Source of the DNA: Nostoc sp. FACHB-152
Lineage (GTDB): Bacteria; Cyanobacteriota; Cyanobacteriia; Cyanobacteriales; Nostocaceae
NCBI RefSeq assembly: GCF_014697475.1
Contig: NZ_JACJRV010000007.1
Span: 155,395-219,394 of the forward strand
Reading direction: 5' to 3'
DNA length: 64,000 nucleotides
The notes beneath the pieces were generated by a model. It was not told the origin of the DNA, made no database searches, and saw nothing but the letters and a program-made list of their open reading frames with translations. Below are positions 63,172 to 64,000 of this stretch, piece after piece. The stretch's first letter is position 1; every line of letters begins with the position of its first letter. Both the position numbers and the translations under genes were made by a program.

Positions 63172-63902
63172 TGAGTAATTTACCAGCAATTACACTGAGT
63201 CAAATTAGCAAAGTCTACGCTAATGGCACTGTGGCCCTACAAGACCTAAACCTAGAAATTCCCGAATCGCAATTTGTCAGCTTGGTAGGTGCTTCTGGAT
63301 GCGGTAAGAGTACGGTACTGCGGCTGATAGCCGGATTGGGTAAAGTCAGTTCCGGTAACATTTACTGGGGCATACCTCAAGCAGTCCGAAAATTAGCCTT
63401 TGTCTTTCAAGATGCCGCCCTTATGCCGTGGGCAACCGTGAGAGAAAACATCCACCTACCGCTAAAATTAGCAGGTATATCCAAACAAGATGCTCAACCC
63501 TTATTAAAACAGGTATTAGTATTAGTAAGATTGACAGATTTTGCCGATAGCTATCCTCGGCAATTATCTGGTGGGATGAAAATGCGCGTGTCTATTGCCA
63601 GGGCTTTAGTAACTCAGCCCAACATTTTGTTAATGGATGAACCCTTCGGGGCATTAGATGAAATTACGCGTAGCAAACTCAACAGTGATTTATTAGATTT
63701 ATGGCAAACATACCACTGGACAGTGGTATTTGTAACTCACAATATTTACGAAGCAGTATATTTATCTAATCGAGTCTTAGTTATGGGGATAAATCCTGGG
63801 CGAATTGTGGCAGATATCGAAATTGATGCCCCATACCCCCGTGATGAAGAATTTCGGACATCGCCACTATATAACGAATATTGCCGGAAGATTTCGCATT
63901 AG
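63171..63902 (+). CDS. ABC transporter ATPase, TauB/SsuB/ThiZ type
   Basis: 243 residues: Walker A GASGCGKSTVL, QDAALMPWATVRENI, signature LSGGMKMRVSIARAL, Walker B LLMDEPFGALD, switch VTHNI. Start overlaps the binding-protein stop by one base. Its permease is not in the window and should follow. The group includes importers for nitrate, taurine and pyrimidines. Confidence 0.9.
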   Translation: MSNLPAITLSQISKVYANGTVALQDLNLEIPESQFVSLVGASGCGKSTVLRLIAGLGKVSSGNIYWGIPQAVRKLAFVFQDAALMPWATVRENIHLPLKLAGISKQDAQPLLKQVLVLVRLTDFADSYPRQLSGGMKMRVSIARALVTQPNILLMDEPFGALDEITRSKLNSDLLDLWQTYHWTVVFVTHNIYEAVYLSNRVLVMGINPGRIVADIEIDAPYPRDEEFRTSPLYNEYCRKISH

Positions 63903-64000
63903 ACATCTCCGAAAACTATCAAACCTTGTTTGTGACTAGCTTATAAGGCGCAAATGCAAGCATCGCGAATTACCTAGTCTATACGCTAAAATAAGGATTT

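Noticed and set aside
1..64000. tRNA, rRNA, tmRNA, RNase P RNA or CRISPR array
   Set aside because: No cloverleaf with a GGTTCRAATCC arm, no rRNA signature, and no regularly spaced repeats of 25-40 bp were found by reading; a covariance-model scan would be decisive.

Overview
The window looks like chromosomal DNA of a filamentous, probably heterocyst-forming cyanobacterium of the Nostoc/Anabaena/Calothrix type. The evidence is the density of HIP1 octamers (GCGATCGC), 7-bp tandem repeats (STRRs) between genes, and cyanobacteria-specific genes: Ycf34, a helical carotenoid protein, a Mg-chelatase H-type protein, DevBCA-type exporter genes, pentapeptide-repeat proteins and URC-type uracil catabolism. 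No rRNA, tRNA, CRISPR array or intact insertion sequence was seen.

Layout. 1-2100: the N-terminal 700 codons of sbcC, cut by the window edge. 2101-2669: a 276-bp insertion-sequence remnant and a REP-like repeat. 2670-12259: housekeeping and envelope genes: leuS, a gamma-glutamylcyclotransferase-like gene, an ECF sigma/anti-sigma pair, an L,D-transpeptidase, a ComFB-type c-di-GMP receptor candidate, an M23 peptidase and an AEC permease. 12577-16812: a DevBCA-type exporter operon divergent from a TetR gene, with a strong promoter overlapping a candidate operator. 17156-25147: a four-gene cluster of an XRE regulator, a membrane-anchored vWA protein, a tubulin-like GTPase and a 1016-residue coiled-coil membrane protein. 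This is the best candidate for a poorly described system. 25282-36023: stress, redox and carotenoid genes with several strong terminators and a 239-bp foldback element. 36024-39710: a chlH-type gene carrying an in-frame STRR. 39734-43156: an accessory stretch with a Doc toxin and an unusual upstream partner, a TetR fused to a zinc ribbon opposite a Rieske oxygenase, and a hicBA module whose hicA is broken by an 8-bp tandem duplication. 43175-48242: cca, ycf34, tsaB, a polysaccharide deacetylase, ureidoglycolate lyase and small membrane or secreted proteins.

48381-56024 encodes a BMP/RbsA-type ABC transporter of the nucleoside class. Its ATPase gene is separated from its two permease genes by about 3 kb of accessory DNA: a RelE-type toxin-antitoxin pair, a second diverged copy of the ATPase 3' end, a PD-(D/E)XK nuclease-like gene, a DUF1877 gene and a Uma2 gene. 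58047-61324 is a minus-strand URC1-URC4-upp operon for uracil breakdown. 61604-63902 holds a TPR gene and an NMT1-type ABC importer (binding protein and ATPase; the permease is probably past the right edge). Ureidoglycolate lyase, the nucleoside-class importer, the URC operon and the NMT1-type importer together suggest scavenging of purines and pyrimidines as nitrogen sources. This link is inferred from neighbourhood.
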